DNA from: Brachycybe producta
Taxonomy: Eukaryota > Arthropoda > Diplopoda > Playtdesmida > Andrognathidae
Length of the DNA: 64,000 nt
Direction: 5' to 3'
Assembly (NCBI GenBank): GCA_036925085.1
Contig: JAUPFP010000074.1
Span: 125,001 to 189,000 of the forward strand
The notes under the pieces are model-generated. The model was not told the DNA's origin and made no database searches. It saw only the letters and a program-made list of their open reading frames with translations. The position numbers and the translations under genes are program-made. The number at the start of each line of letters is the position of its first letter. The first letter of the stretch is position 1. Below, piece after piece: positions 22,497-34,250 of the stretch.

Positions 22497-23287
22497 TGTA
22501 ACGTCCCGCCGGACCGTCACAATACCCCAGTAAGCAAAACCCCGAAAATGGCGTTAAACTTACCGCACAACCGGCTCCTTACGGGGACGGGACCGTACCC
22601 GTAGCCGTCTCCCGCACGGTGCTCCTTGAGTTGTGTCGGCTCCACGGAGCCACCCTCGACAGACACGGACGAGAACCACGCCGCCACGCCGAGAATATCG
22701 CGGTAGAACACCGGTTCTACCGCGAGCCGACACGAGGACCGGCCGAAACAAGTCAGAATAGGACGGTGGAGTTTCCCCACAACCAGAAACCCACCCCCCT
22801 CGCAATACTCTCCAAGAAAAGACACGACACAGTGGTAAGATGAATAAATAAAGTGGATTTATTAAACACTTACGACGATTGACGAAAAAGATGATGGCAG
22901 TGATATAATAATATTCACACAACTTGGCTGGTAATCCTCTACCAGCCAAGCCCCCATGAATATACAAAACAAAGGCCAACAGGCCAAAGTGGCCACTGGC
23001 CAGTGGAGGTCTCCCTGACCTCCACCCACAGGTCTAGTCTCATGTACAGCCTACAACCAACTGCCCAAATCCTGTGGTTGACTAGGCCACAGGAAACCTC
23101 CAGGCAACTCCACCTGGAGGGGACAAAGGTCACTTCTGACCTCTCACCCATAGACTTCATGGTGAGAGGTCTGCTGGCACCAAAATGGCGTCCGTCCCAA
23201 CAGCCTACTGTAGCTGTCAGGCAGACCACCATAGGGAAATTCATCTGCTCCAACAAAATTAAAATTGGAGCAGACCAGGTTGCCACA
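22497..23287 (-). mobile_element. element B 3' LTR
   Basis: 791 bp, starting (on -) TGTGGCAACCTGG and ending GGGACGTTACA. It contains AATAAA near 22,860 and the palindrome CGCGGTAGAACACCGGTTCTACCGCG (22,699-22,724). It differs from the 5' LTR by roughly 20 substitutions and three indels. Confidence 0.93.
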
Positions 23288-23308
23288 ATCCTCTCAACTT
23301 CCCTGTTC
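23288..23308 (-). other. element B polypurine tract
   Basis: On the - strand CAGGGAAGTTGAGAGGAT ends directly at the 3' LTR, the place of the plus-strand primer. Element C has the near-identical CAGGGAAGTTGAGAAGAT at 35,262-35,280. Confidence 0.8.
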
Positions 23309-23364
23309 CGTCTCGGGAACAGGTCAGTCAAGCCAGCCAGGATTGATCCCCGAACCTGACCTTC

Positions 23365-26302
23365 TTAGGTGCCGGACGGCTTCTCTGGCGGTGTCGCGAA
23401 AGTGGAGCCCATCCACTCCGCAGCCCACCGACGTGCCCACCACAAGCACATCTGGGTGTTACGCCACCCAAAACCAGTATCGAAGACCGTCCCCCTAAGA
23501 CGGCTTTCCTCCAGGGCTCGGAATTCCTCGAAAGGAATATCCTGGAGTTGCAGACGCGTGTGAAGCGTCCGACTTGTTAGGAGGTCCACCAGGGCGACCG
23601 CATGCTCGGTCTCGCACCCTGGTAGAGGCTCAGTTATAAACTGTCCAGCCATACCTCCTAGGTCGCATCCCAGCAAACGTTGGATGAATGGGGCTGCACG
23701 CCGGGCTAGACGAACTATCCCGGCATCTAGTCCCACCACATCCAAAATAGCAAACGTTTGCTGGACCGGATTCACGACCATGACAACCGGAAAACCTCCA
23801 CAACCAAACGCCACCACATGGCGCATGTTGTACGGCGGTAGCCTTGCTACCCACGGCTCTGGAAGTGGCTCATCCAGACGGTAGTAGCCGTGGTATTGGC
23901 AACCCTCCATTCCCGGTTGGTCCTGCCAGAGACCAAGCCGGTTATTCAGATACACCTCTGCATCTGAATACGGGGGTAATGCGCCAATACGCCGTCCCTC
24001 AGCCTCAGGCCTAGGGGAGGTTGACGTTTCCGGTCCTAGGGTATCGAATACCCCGCCGCCATGGACCAGAGAGAAGGATGTACCCCCACTGGGGGTCACG
24101 GGGCCACGTTTAGTGGGAGCACTAACTCCTGCAACCGAGGTTCCTTCGCCCTTAGGTGAGGGCAAAGTCACACTGTGCAGAGTTCCCACTGCTCGAACCC
24201 GAAGGCTCGAGACCGCATCCACCTTCGGGGAGGATGGAGGCGTGCCGACCAAAACGTCGCGCATCGACCTACCATCCATCTGCGCCGCCTCAACGGGACG
24301 GGTATGGACCGGTTGACTCCCGGCCGGCGTGCCTGCCTGAGCACGCCGGGACTCCTCCTTTTCCGCCACGACGCCTCCAGTTTCGGCTCCCTGGCGCCTA
24401 CTACTGGAGGGTGTCGGACTTCCCTTCCTCTCACGTTTGGACCTCTTATGGTCCTTCTTATTTTTCTTTTTCTTCCCGTGAGAGGAAGGTTGACCATGCG
24501 TCGGGTCAGACCTAACTGACCCCGACGACTTACTGGGCCGATCAGGCTTAGGCGGGTGGTTAGCCCCCTTCGCCCTCTCGGACTCCTTCTTCGAAGGTTT
24601 TCCGGCCGGAGCCGTACTCTTCTTCGTAGAAGTGCCCTTAGCCGAAGTGACAGTCAAGGACGATTGTCCGGAAACAAATCTTCCTCGACCATCCCGAAGG
24701 AGAGACTTCTCCTTCGGTGCAAGAGTCGGCTGACTCTTGCCACCAGTCGCTTTGGCTTCCGCACCATGGGCTGGTGCACTGGAAGCCTGCATAGCCTCCC
24801 TCTCGGCGATTCGCTTCTGGCCAGCGATGGTCGTGGCACTCGCAATCGGTGGGATGCCACGACCGACAGGAGGTTCCCCTGTTTTGAGCGGACTCCGGGC
24901 GGGCATTCCCTGCAGGGGAGGGAACTCCGCAGCCCGGCGCTCAAACTCCTGCCGCTCTCCTGCACCGACCGCACGAGCGATCTGTCGGTGCAGGCTCGCT
25001 GCTTGAGCTTGAAGCCGTTTGAGCTTATCCTCTAAGCTCTCGGGCTTCCGAGGTTCGGAGGCCTTTCCTCGACCGGAGGACCTGGCCTTCTTGCCTCTAG
25101 AGCGTTCAGCCACTGGTGGGGTGTGAGGGCGGGACCGTTTTTGTCCCTTACCACCACCACCACTCACAGATTTCCCCGTTTTACCGGGAGCGGGTACTGG
25201 AGGCTGGGTAGCCTTCTTCTCCGCCCGCCGGTCCCTCTTCGGGTTGTCCGACCGCCAGCTGGAGGGGCCAGCTACTGCCTCGGACGGACCCGATCCAGCA
25301 GCCGGCTTCTCTGGCCAAGCAGCCCCTGAACAACCTTCAGGGCGGGCAAGAGTCTCCACTCGAAGCCCCACAGCAGGCGTGAACTTCTTCAACGCCTCCT
25401 CCTTAGCTTTGAGCAGTGCCTCTCTCTCTGGGAGAGCCTTGGCTCTGGCAGTGATCCGTGCGGCTCCGGACTTTTTCTTGCGCTTCTTTGCGCCGTCCTT
25501 CCTCACCTGCACGGTCGGAAACTCCCCGACGAAGCACCGACGGTCCCCGACCAGGAAGCCACCTTCCTGGACCATGTCCCGTCTAGCTTCGTCCAACCGA
25601 TCCAAGCGGTCTTCTTCTTCGGCCAAGGACACAGCCACGGCCTCCAAAGACATTGGATCGGCGGGAAGTACTCCGGGGGATCCCGTCCCAGACGGTTTAC
25701 CCTCGGAGGCCGAACTACTCCCGTCAGACTCCGAAGAGCCCTCTGAAGAGGCGTTGCGGCTCCGCCACTGCCTTGAGGCGTCCACCACCGAATCAACGGT
25801 GGTTTCGACCTCCATCTCCGTGTCAATGACTAAGGACGCTCCCGAGGAGATGTCCTCACTGTCCTTGACCACCCTAGACCAGTCTAGGAGGTCTCGAACA
25901 GACGGAGACCCGGGTTCCGGGGTACTAGCGGTTACCACACCGGTAGCCGCTTTCCCACCATCTACACCCGCTTCTGCAGGCTCGCAAACCGGGGAAACTA
26001 CCGCCGCCACCGACTGAACGGTGGTAGCAGCCGTATCCCTGGTGGGAGATTGCAGGTACCTGCCCCAGAAGGCTCCGACAGCGGTCGGAGTCGACTGGGC
26101 AGATGCCGGACCTTCCACGGCCTCTGCCGCCGGGTAATCAACAGATTCCACGGTTGCGTCAGCCGTTTCCGGTCCGCCGGATGATGGGGAGCCCTCCGAT
26201 CCCGACTCCAACAGCCTTGCATCCCCAGGATGCAGCGGGCTGAGGGAGGGGGACCGTCGGACACTCCCGTCGCCTTCCTCCTTCTCCTTCTCCGTGGTGA
26301 GC
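23365..26302 (-). CDS. ORF3, element B: large protein of unknown function
   Basis: An open frame of about 980 codons between integrase and the 3' LTR, where env would be, stopping (TAA) 77 bp before the LTR. The N-terminal ~130 residues are acidic and Ser/Thr/Ala-rich (LVIDTEMEVET, SSEGSSESDG). Next is a conserved basic, probably helical block (VRKDG ... KKKSGAARITARAKAL ... KFTPAVGL, near 25,505-25,360). A long Lys/Arg/Ser/Pro-rich disordered middle follows. The C-terminal ~190-residue compact domain (about 23,970-23,400) contains YLNNRLGLWQDQPGMEG, YHGYYRL, MVVNPV, FAILDVVG, IQRLLGCDLGGM, LVDLLTSRTL, RLRGTVFD, and FGWRNTQMCLWWARRW. No signal peptide, CCHC, RT or protease motif. Element C carries a homologue, so the protein is old and was kept. 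The first ATG after the putative splice acceptor is far inside, so the true start is unknown. I do not recognise the family. Confidence 0.7.
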
Positions 26303-26967
26303 CTGGACAAAAGGGAAAAAACCGTCAAAAACAAGTTTCTACCATGGAAAAGTGAATTCCACGGGCTTTTACCGTGCGAATTCTCGTTTTCACCGTACAA
26401 AGTCGGTAATTCACGGTCAAAACCGTGTCTTACCGCCTTCGTATGGTGAAAACATCTTTTCCCCCTTTCGGAACCGGTAGAAAGAGTATTCCACGGGATT
26501 TCACCGTGCGAATCGCGGTTTCCACCGTCCAAAGTCGGTAAACCACGGTAAGAACCATGATTAACCACCTTCGGACGGTGAAAACACCCTTTCACCGAGT
26601 TCCGACGGTTGGAAAGGGCATTGCACGGATTTCTACCGTGCAAAATGCCGTTTTCACCGTCCAAAGTCGGCAATTCACGGTCAAAACCGTGTTTCACCGC
26701 CTTCGATCGGTGAAAACTACTCTCTGGCGGGCTTCTACCGTCCAAACACCGTCGAACTTGGGCCTTCCCAAGCGAAACGGTGCTCGGACGGGCTGAACCC
26801 GCCGGAAAAGTGCTTTCCATAGTGGCTTGGCCACCATGACAACAGGCATGGCGGCAAAACCACACCCACCACGTGTGTATACGGTCAATGACCGTAAAAC
26901 ACACCGTTAACACATAAAAGAGAACTGCCAACAGGCAGGAGAAGGAAATACCCTTAGAGGGACTTAC
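26303..26967 (-). other. element B intron-like segment between pol and ORF3
   Basis: On the - strand a donor-like AAAAAA/GTAAGT begins at 26,967 and an acceptor-like TTTTTCCCTTTTGTCCAG/G ends at 26,303 (665 nt). Element C has the same signals at the same places (726 nt). Yet the segment is open in B, in one frame with both pol tail and ORF3, and would encode a hydrophobic stretch (SFSCLLAVLFYVLTVCFTVI) and three ~44-residue repeats (GFDRELPTLDGENG). At DNA level it is full of CACGGT/ACCGTG words like the leader. Intron or coding linker cannot be decided here. Confidence 0.5.
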
Positions 26968-29900
26968 TTTTTTAATTTTTCTTTCTGGCTCCAGTCTTGG
27001 GCAGCTTTTCAGACGGTGAAAACGTGGATATTTCGTCCCACGTGGTGCCGGCGTTTTTTGTTTACATTTGTGATAATCAAAATGGCGCCTAGCCGCCAAA
27101 TTCACCGTCTTAGCGGCTGATGGCCGTGCAGTAGCGGCGATAACGTCATCAGCCGCCTCATGCAGGGTCACCATGGAGATCTCACCGTCGTCTGCCTTTT
27201 TAGGGGCAGACACACGGTGAATTCTCCTACTCCAAGACTGGACCTGCTGGGTAGAGACATTTACCGTCAATTCTCTTATATTGACGGTAATGGGAGGTTT
27301 CACGGAGGTTTTCACGGACGGATTTCTCCGTCCACGGACCGATTTGGTCGGACCTTGGACTGGACACCTGGGGATGGGCCGCCCTGGACTTCTACCGAAA
27401 CCGTAGCGGGCCCCAAACACCGCAATGTCCGGCCGCCTCCTCTCCCAGCCATCCGCCCATAGCAGCGGACTGCCGGCTCTACCCCACCATGGTAGGGGCA
27501 CCCACAGGGTTCCCCACAACCGGATGCTCCCTATCCGAGGGTCATACCCGCTCACCTCAAACACCCTCGGTCTCCGCGGACAGAGATTATACCGAGGAGG
27601 AGGGGGGTCATCTCCCTCAAAGTCGGTAGACTCCTGCGAAGAAACGGACGGTGGCTTTAGCGCCGGAGTCACTCCACTCCGCGCCGAAGCCTCCGTGGCA
27701 TCGCTGTCTGTACCCGAGGAGGTGTCAGAGACTCCAAGTCCATCTTCCTCCCTCACGGTACAGGTGGGTACATACGGCTTAAGGTTATCGACATGAAACC
27801 GGTCGCGCACCTTCCGACCATAACCGTCTACGAACTCTATCTCGTAGACTAGGTCAGAATACCGTGCGACCACCGTACCCCTCTCAGCTTTATAGGCCAA
27901 GCTCCATTTCTTCGCCTGGCCGAGCTTCCCAGCCTGATCTCTTATCCACACCTGATCTCCAGGCTGATAAAGAGGAGGCTCCACACGGCCAGCGTCATAC
28001 CGCTCTTTCTGCCTTCTTTGAGCAGCCGTCAAACGTTGACGAGCCTGCTCCTCCACGGCTTGCTGGTCGGGCAAGTCGCGGACTGGACCATTCGGAAGGA
28101 GGTTATCAATCTCCATCCGAGGATCACGGCCGAACAACAACTGATACGGAGAGACTTGCGTACTCTCCTGGACAGCTGTGTTATAAGCCCACACGGCGGG
28201 CCGTAATTTATCCCACCAATTACGCTGTTCCTTGAGGGGATCAAGGTACCGCTTGATGGTTTCCATTACGGTCTTGTTCGTACGCTCCGTAAGCCCATTA
28301 GCTTGCGGATGGTACGCCGTCGTGAAGTGATGCGCTATATTATAGCGCTCCCGGAACTTCAGCAGGACTTTGCTGGAGAACTGGGACCCACGATCCGAGA
28401 CAAGAGCTTTCGGTGTACCATACACCGAAAGGATCTCGTCCTTCAGAAATTTCACCACACAGGCGGCCGTGGCCCTTCGTACCGCCCTTGCCACACCGTA
28501 CCGGGTGAAGTAGTCAACCATGATTAGTACATAGGTGACTCCACCCACGGAGGCAGGAAACGGTCCAACAAAGTCCATTCCCCAGGTATCAACTGGGTAC
28601 TCCGGCACAATCGGTTGGAGAAATCCCTGACTTCGAGCGAACTGTCGCGCTCTCTGACACACCAAACATGACTTAACATATTCGGCAGTGTCCCGCTTCA
28701 TACCGATCCAGTAGAAGCGTGAGCGCAGTCTCTGGTAGGTCTTAAACATCCCGAAGTGAGCAGCTTCGGGAATGTCATGTAGCTTCCTTAGGCAGAAAGC
28801 CCTGCATGACTTCGGAACTACCAACACAGTTCTCAACCGATCCTGGATGGACCTGATAGCAAATAACAAGTCATCTGCCACCACAAACTTGAACCGGAGG
28901 TTCGAGTTGGGGTCACGGAAGATTTCACTCTTCACTTTGGAGCACCAGCCATCGGCCTCTTGCTCCTTGACCCAATCCACCTCGGAACGGACGTGGTAAA
29001 TAACCACACCTACGTCGGCTTCGACGTATTCAGGTAAGGAAAGGTCCGCCACATCACGAACAGGATACCGACTCAAAGCGTCGGCATCCACGTGCAGTGT
29101 TCCCTTCCTATACTGAACCTTAAACCGGTACTCTTGAAGCTGCATCTGCCAACGCCCCAACCTGCCTTCCAGGTTTTTGGCTGTCTGCAGATAGCAAAGA
29201 GCATGGTGATCTGTGACAATCACAAACTCCCGGTTAAAGAGGTAAGGACGGAATTTACCCACGGCAAACATGACCGCCAAGCACTCCTGCTCGGTGACCG
29301 AATACCGTGTTTCCGCTCCTTTCATGAGTCGGCTTGCGTAGGCCAGAGCACGGGGGACACTGTCCTCCGGTAACTTCTGGTAGACTACGACTCCCAAGCC
29401 GTACCCACTAGCGTCGGTATGGATAATTACCTCACCACGCGGATCGTACATGGTGAGTACCGGCGCTTCGGTTAAAAATGCCTTTAACCGAGCAAACGCT
29501 AGTTTGCACTGATCCGACCACTCGAAGGACGCATCCTTCTTCGTCAGATCGTGCAAAGGATTTGCCACCTTGGCGAAGTCCTTGATGAACCTTCGATAGT
29601 AACCGGCCAGTCCGAGAAAACTGCGGACGCCTGTCACCGTCGTCGGGACATCAAACTCCTGGATTGCCCGCACGAGATCCGGGTCCGGAGCAACTCCCTC
29701 GGCACTTACTACGTGACCGAGATAACGTACTTTGTTAAAGCCACAGAAACATTTCTTCGGCTGGAGTTTCAGCTCCGCCCCTCGTAACAGTCCAAGGACA
29801 GTGGAGAGTCTCTCGAGAAACTGCTCGAAAGTGTTCCCAAAGACGATAATATCGTCCAGGTACACCAGACAGGTCTCCCACTTATGCCCTGCCAATAAGA

Positions 29901-30249
29901 GGTCTAGCGCTCTCTGCATGGTGGCTAGAGCATTACAGAGTCCGAAAGGCATTTTCCGGAACTCAAACAGACCTTGAGAGCAAATAAATGCCTTTTTCTC
30001 AACATCTGGCTCAGCCATCCGAACCTGCCAGTAACCACTAGCCAGGTCCAAGGTAGCGAAGAACTTCGCACCGGCCAATGAGTCGAGCGCATCATCGATG
30101 CGAGGTAACGGATACTGATCCAGCTTAGCCTGGGCATTCAGTTTCCGGTAGTCCACGCAAAAACGAAAGCCACCATTCTTCTTGCGGACAAGCAAGATAG
30201 GGCTCGCGTAGGGACTACGCGAAGGTTGGATAACCCCTGCATCCAACAT
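26968..30249 (-). CDS. pol: Pol: RT, RNase H, integrase and tail, element B
   Basis: Copies the element's RNA into DNA and inserts it. Numbering from the ATG at 30,249: RT (1-265; FRFCVDYRKLN, LDLASGYWQV, MPFGLCNA, catalytic YLDD at 130-133); RNase H (275-395; IIHTDASGYGLG, VTDHHAL, LHVDADALSR); integrase zinc domain (491-531; H-X8-H plus CLVC); catalytic core with D559 (WGMDFVGPF), D619 (LVSDRGSQF) and E655 (HPQANGLTERTNKTV); C-terminal beta domain ending DRFHVDNLKPYVP (~825). An acidic/Ser tail with PPPRYNLCPRRP follows. The frame stays open for 2,294 codons, straight through the intron-like segment into ORF3. It follows in frame on the protease ORF across one TAA at 30,250-30,252. Ty3/gypsy order (integrase after RNase H) is clear. 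Confidence 0.95.
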
Positions 30250-31827
30250 TTATGCCACCTCTTCTTTCTCGACTGCTCTGGCCACTGGAGCGGTTCGACG
30301 CAATCCTTCACGCACCGGAGGTTGCCCACCGGTATCGATCGTATGTTCGACCAAAGAGGTTTCACCCAACTCTGTGAAGTCGAACGCGAAATGATCCCGG
30401 CGTGCCAGCAGGAACTCCCGAAGCTGTCTCGCCTCTTCAGGCTTCAGATTGTCACCAATCTTAAGACACTCTTCGAGGGTGGTAGCCGTCGCCACGTTAA
30501 GCACTTGGCGTCCGTTCCCGGACGCCCCTCTCAACTTAGACGAGGACTTCCCTGGTCGAACCGTCCTCTGAGTGGGGTCTCCCCCTCTCAACTTAGACGG
30601 CTCTTCCAGCCCTACCACAATGGCAGCCTCCACAGCTTGAGCCGTGGCTACACCCTCTCCTGTTTCCAGGGCAATGGGTGCATTCCCCATGTTTTCAAGC
30701 CAGATATCGTACGTGCCAAGCCGGTTAGCTGCTGCGATACCGGCCACAGCTAACACACCACGTCCACCTAAGGCTTTCCGGTGCGGCTCCACGAGAAGCA
30801 GCTGGCCAGGGCCGGCATGCTCTACCAACGTCACGGATACGACACGTCGTACGTGGGCTGGTAGCCAGACATTCTCCCTCAGTCGCAGAGAACAAACTTC
30901 TCCGCGCCCGATAGAGGTTCTGGTCTCGGGCAGCTCCGGTGAAACAATGTTCACCCACCCGTCAACCTGCTCGAGTGCAGGCGGATCCACTGGGAGTTGC
31001 CGTCCCTGAGGCAAAGCCTCTGGTATCGGCGATGGAATTGCTTCCACCTCCCTAGGTTCTGCAAGCGCTCGATCGGTGAATGCAGCTTGGAGGGCGTCTG
31101 GATGTGCCGTCCAGACATCCTCCCGGAAGTAAACCTTCCGGTGCACGATATCCACCATCAAGCCGAAGCGTGAGGCGTGATCAACGCCCAACAACGCTTC
31201 GCCCTCTCCTTTCACCAAAAGGAGAGGCACCTTGATGGTTTTCTTGTGGATGGTCAATTCCACATTTGTGACCCCTACTACCTCGATGGAGTGCCCACCC
31301 ATTCCAAGAAGGAATGAAGGAACCGCCAGTTCCTCTATAGGCAACTCCATCACTCGTGCCGCCGTAATGCTTAGGACTGACACGTCGGCCCCGGTGTCTA
31401 CGATCATCTCCATCAGACGATCGCCTATTGACACCCACACTCGGGGTGACCCTACATCGTAGGCCCGGCTCTGAAGCTCAGGGATGGGAACCCGCGGGCT
31501 CCCACCATCGATCTTCTGCCTCCCGTCCACCTTACCGTCCACACTGGACGGTAATCCCAGACGTGCAGAAGACTGGGGAACAGTCTCACAAACCAGAGAC
31601 TCCCCAGGCACCACGGGAGGTATGGGCACACCAACTCCTCCCGCCTGCTCGATGAGCGCACGATCCAGCACCTCACCACTAGGCATGTAGGGTGAGGGGG
31701 CAAACCAGCGATCCAGCTGGCTGCACACGGCCTCCAATGTGGAGCATGGCGATGGAAATACCCACTGGGTAATTTCCGGGTCCGCAGACCTCGCCAGAGG
31801 CACCCCTGCCTTCCGCAGGACATCCAC
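30250..31827 (-). pseudogene. pol: Pol N-terminus and protease, element B
   Basis: Begins with the unknown pre-protease domain (DVLRKAGVPLARSADPEI). The aspartic protease follows (IVDTGADVSVLS near 31,410-31,375). The linker toward RT ends EKEEVA and runs into a TAA directly before the RT part in the same frame. That stop separates protease from RT and makes this copy defective unless read through. Upstream gag is in another frame (pol is -1 relative to gag), as in A. Confidence 0.9.
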
Positions 31828-31919
31828 ATATTTGGAGACCGCCCGGAGGTACGTCCCTCATTCAGAGCTCAGGCCGTGACAGGCACCTGAGCTTTGAAGC
31901 TTTACCGGTCGCACACCAC

Positions 31920-33570
31920 TCAGTTCGGTGGCGACCGGCGGCGGTTTAACGAGGATCTCTCCTCGTCCTCCACGAGTCGATAGTAGAACTGGCCATCGTG
32001 AATGGTGGCCAGGTACTTCCGACCTTCCAGCCAAACTGGTGCAATGCCAGCGGTTGGCTGGAGGCTCTGACTTTCGTCAGGCACCACTCTAGCAACTTGC
32101 CCTTTGGCCGCAGCCTTCGGGCAATCCTTCCTCAGGTGACCCATCTGGTTACACCCGAAACAAGGACGTAGTCGCCGGAGTGAATCTCCTGTACGGTCCG
32201 CACTTCGAGGCGTTGCCGCCGGCTGACCTCCACCGGAGCCTGCCTGCTTCTTCTTCTTGCCTCCGGTCTTGGCTCCTGCTTTGTCCGACTTGGACGGTGC
32301 AGCAGCCTTCGCACCCGTTTGGCTCGAAGATGAAGCCTTGGCAGAGCTCCCAGAGCTAGCCGTGGTTCCGGAGGACGGAGCGTTAGCCCGGTCCTGGGGA
32401 ACCCCTCTTGTACGGGTAGGTAATTTACCTACTAGAAGCAAATCGGCTTCGACCAGCCGTGCCTTTCGGGCATATGCCTCCACCGTACCGGCCTTGCAAC
32501 CGATCAACTGATCAGTGATGGCCGTCTGGAGTTTCTGTTTGAAGCGAATGAGCCGACAGCTCTCGTCTTCGCCCGGAGACACTCGGTCGGACAGTTCCAA
32601 GAACCGCCAGTAGAATGCCTGAACAGACTCGGTAGCCCCGTTTCATTGACTCGAATTCGCCGAAACAGAGGCGAGCCTGATTGCTGGTGCTGAAGCGGCT
32701 ACGCATAGCATCCTTCAGCTCAGTCCAGGTCAGGTCTGGAAGAGTTTCCACCAACGTGGCATTGTACTCTTCCGCCGGACCGTCCAGCAGAAACGTAAAG
32801 AAACTGCATCGGGACTCGTCCGTCCAGCGCTGAGCTCGGGCTTTCGCTTCGAACTTGCGGAGAAAAGGCGTCAAGTCCTCTCTGCCGTCGTAACGAGCAA
32901 AAGAGTGGACCGGGTTAAAGAACCCGAACGCCTGGACCTCCGCTGGAACCGCGGGAGCGGGCGTCCAAGCAGCGGCGCTAACCCTGCGAGGTTGCCTGCT
33001 CCGGTTCCCCGAAACGTCAGACACGGACTCAGCTTCCGAGGGAATCATCATCTGAACCCTCGGCTGCTGTCCGGGTACAGCAGGAGCTCCCCGGCCAAGT
33101 CCCCGAGGAGACGGCCTGGGTGCTACCCGCGGAGGTACCAACCGGGGAAGTACCAGTGGTTCCTCTCCCCGTGCGCCCTCACGCACAGGCGACAGTGAGA
33201 ACCGAGGTGCCACCCTCGGCTCAACCGATGACCGGGACAGTCGTCCTTCCAACCGAAGGACATCTATCCCGTACGCAATCTCAACGAGTTGCTGCTCGGA
33301 TAGCCCGGCCAAAAAGGCCCGGCCCTCACGTGCAGTCTCGTCCGGGATTTCCACCATGTCCCTACGGGGCTGATCGCCACATCGAACCGGACGGGCGACG
33401 GTGGAAACTTGGACAAGCGGCCGTGGCCGCTCGTCCTCCCCGGTGAGATCACCGTCGGACCCACTGTCTCCCAACGGGTATTCTCCCGGAAGAATGTCAC
33501 GGCGGCATTTCCGCACCGTGACCCATTCCTCCGGGAGATCCCCGCCTACGCTACCGCTAGGCCCCTCCAT
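31920..33570 (-). pseudogene. gag: Gag, element B (one frameshift)
   Basis: Capsid-type Gag as in A: acidic N-terminus (starts MEGPSGSVGGDLPEEW at an ATG, 33,570), capsid core (RYDGREDLTPFLRKFEAKAR, DGPAEEYN) and CCHC knuckle (CFGCNQMGHLRKDC near 32,155). Near 32,640 two bases are missing relative to A, so the first ORF (33,570-32,512) leaves frame and the rest (32,600-31,920) is in another. Nearly identical to A otherwise, over 90% by eye. Confidence 0.9.
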
Positions 33571-33699
33571 TTCCAGAGGGTCCCCGCCTTCCGCCCCGAA
33601 GGGGACGGTCGACTACGCGGCCGCGTAACTCTAAACCCGCATCTGCTCCAAGTTCCCGACCTCCCGTCGGTACTTTTGGGGCTGGCTCCATTTTTCACC

Positions 33700-34233
33700 G
33701 TAAACGAACGGTAAAATCCGGACAAAGCCACCAGATCTCGGGTTTCCACCGTCGAAAACGGTAATCTCACGGACAAAAGTCCGTAAAATACCGTACCGAG
33801 CGGATGGAACCGTGCACAACCGCGGTATCACGGACAAAAGTCCGTTTCCCACGGTGTACTTCTCGGTAAACGACCTCTTGCCACTTTCTACCACGGATCA
33901 ACGGACAAAAGTCCGTACACCACGGTGTACTTGCGGTAAAATACCGTACACCACCGAAAACCACGGTACCACGGACCGTAGTCCGTGCCCCACGGTAATT
34001 CGACGGTAAAAATACGGTTACCGACGGTAGATTTACCGTAAACCACGGTACAACAGACCAGAGTCCGTTCCCCACGGTATCCAACGGTAAATCAACGGTG
34101 AAACGGTGGTTTCCGCCGCTGTCCCACGGACCAATGTCCGCGCCCAGTGACGTACTCTCACCGCACGGTGATTCGACCGACTAAACGGTCGAACTCACGG
34201 TAAATCACCGTGCGAGAGGCGGGGTACAGGTAC
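33700..34233 (-). promoter_or_regulatory. element B leader: hairpin array
   Basis: At least six GGAC-4 nt-GTCC palindromes (about 33,773, 33,831, 33,902, 33,972, 34,052 and 34,128), with central bases AAAA, CGTA, CAGA and CAAT, in the same 55-75 bp unit as in A. Confidence 0.75.
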
Positions 34234-34249
34234 CCGGCGCCTCCACCAA
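34234..34249 (-). other. element B primer-binding site
   Basis: TGGTGGAGGCGCCGGG on the - strand immediately inside the 5' LTR, resembling the tRNA-Ala complement as in A. Confidence 0.75.
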
Positions 34250-34250
34250 T

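Noticed and set aside
23400-23970. ORF3 C-terminal domain as a C48/Ulp1-like cysteine protease
   Set aside because: The spacing of a His-Val, an Asp and a Gly-Cys-Asp loosely recalls that family, but the candidate His in B is Tyr in C and the order around the Cys does not fit.
23365-26302. ORF3 as a retroviral env
   Set aside because: No signal peptide, no Cys-rich ectodomain and no C-terminal membrane anchor; highly charged and disordered instead.
23365-30249. A single 2,294-codon Pol-ORF3 fusion protein
   Set aside because: The frame is open throughout in B, but splice-like signals lie at both edges of the middle segment, and in C pol tail and ORF3 are in different frames. Annotated as separate units, with the alternative recorded.
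24113-30753. Many + strand ORFs of 60-260 codons opposite element B
   Set aside because: Antisense shadows of the GC-rich gag, pol and ORF3 frames; none carries a recognisable domain.
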